Below the pieces are notes generated by a model. That model saw only the letters and a program-made list of their open reading frames with translations, had not been told where the DNA came from and did not search any database. This document shows, in pieces, positions 6,658-6,679 of a DNA stretch of 6,679 nucleotides; position 1 is the first letter of the stretch; every line of letters starts with the position of its first letter. The stretch spans positions 1 to 6,679 of the forward strand of contig CAMWKA010000100.1 in NCBI GenBank assembly GCA_947174725.1, read 5' to 3'. A program made the position numbers and the translations under genes. Source of the DNA: an uncultured Lachnospiraceae bacterium (GTDB lineage: Bacteria > Bacillota > Clostridia > Lachnospirales > Lachnospiraceae).

Positions 6658-6679
6658 CTGTCTCTTATAAACATCAGAC
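6658..6679. other. Tn5/Nextera mosaic-end adapter remnant (assembly artefact)
   Basis: The last 22 bases begin CTGTCTCTTATA, which is the Tn5 mosaic end used in tagmentation libraries (CTGTCTCTTATACACATCT). Over the 19-base mosaic end only two positions differ (A for C at 6670, A for T at 6676). The final GAC also agrees with the following adapter bases of one Nextera arm. Read on the minus strand it translates as MFIRDR, the one-base variant of MCIRDR, the peptide the mosaic end gives in this frame. It is very unlikely to be genomic, and it marks the true right end of usable sequence as 6657. Confidence 0.88.

Noticed and set aside
6143..6670. Plus-strand open frame of 175 codons antisense to infB
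   Set aside because: It mirrors the low-complexity linker of IF-2 and includes adapter bases. It has no recognisable domain, and the opposite strand has an unmistakable gene.

Overview
The window looks like a piece of a Clostridia (Firmicutes) chromosome, most likely a Lachnospiraceae-type gut or anaerobe genome. This is inferred from the gene order, protein style (for example an RbfA beginning MRKHSVKNTRINAEVQ), moderate GC content and strong Shine-Dalgarno (SD) sites. It is probably a metagenome or short-read contig, because the right edge (about 6658-6679) is a near-perfect Tn5/Nextera mosaic-end adapter rather than genome.

Every real gene lies on the minus strand. In transcription order, from right to left, they are infB (translation initiation factor IF-2, N-terminus missing), rbfA (30S ribosome-binding factor A), nrnA-like (DHH/DHHA1 phosphoesterase), truB (tRNA pseudouridine-55 synthase) and ribF (bifunctional riboflavin kinase/FAD synthetase). 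The genes are 3 to 63 bases apart, with no convincing promoter or terminator between them. This is the classic Gram-positive translation block (nusA-ylxR-infB-rbfA-nrnA-truB-ribF), whose upstream half lies off the right edge. It joins translation initiation, 30S maturation, small-RNA or nucleotide turnover, tRNA modification and flavin cofactor synthesis in one transcript.

After ribF there is a roughly 200-base AT-rich intergenic region (657-871). It holds a plausible sigma-A promoter and an imperfect dyad. It is followed by a gene for a Na+/phosphate cotransporter-family membrane protein (NptA/PF02690 type), which runs off the left edge inside its second repeat. rpsO, which often follows ribF in Firmicutes, is not present here.

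I see no CRISPR array, mobile element, tRNA, rRNA or novel defence system. The core is an ordinary housekeeping operon. The points most worth a second look are the adapter artefact that creates a false N-terminus for IF-2, the TTG start of rbfA behind three tandem in-frame stops, the RibF start choice, and the Arg/Gly-rich linker of IF-2.
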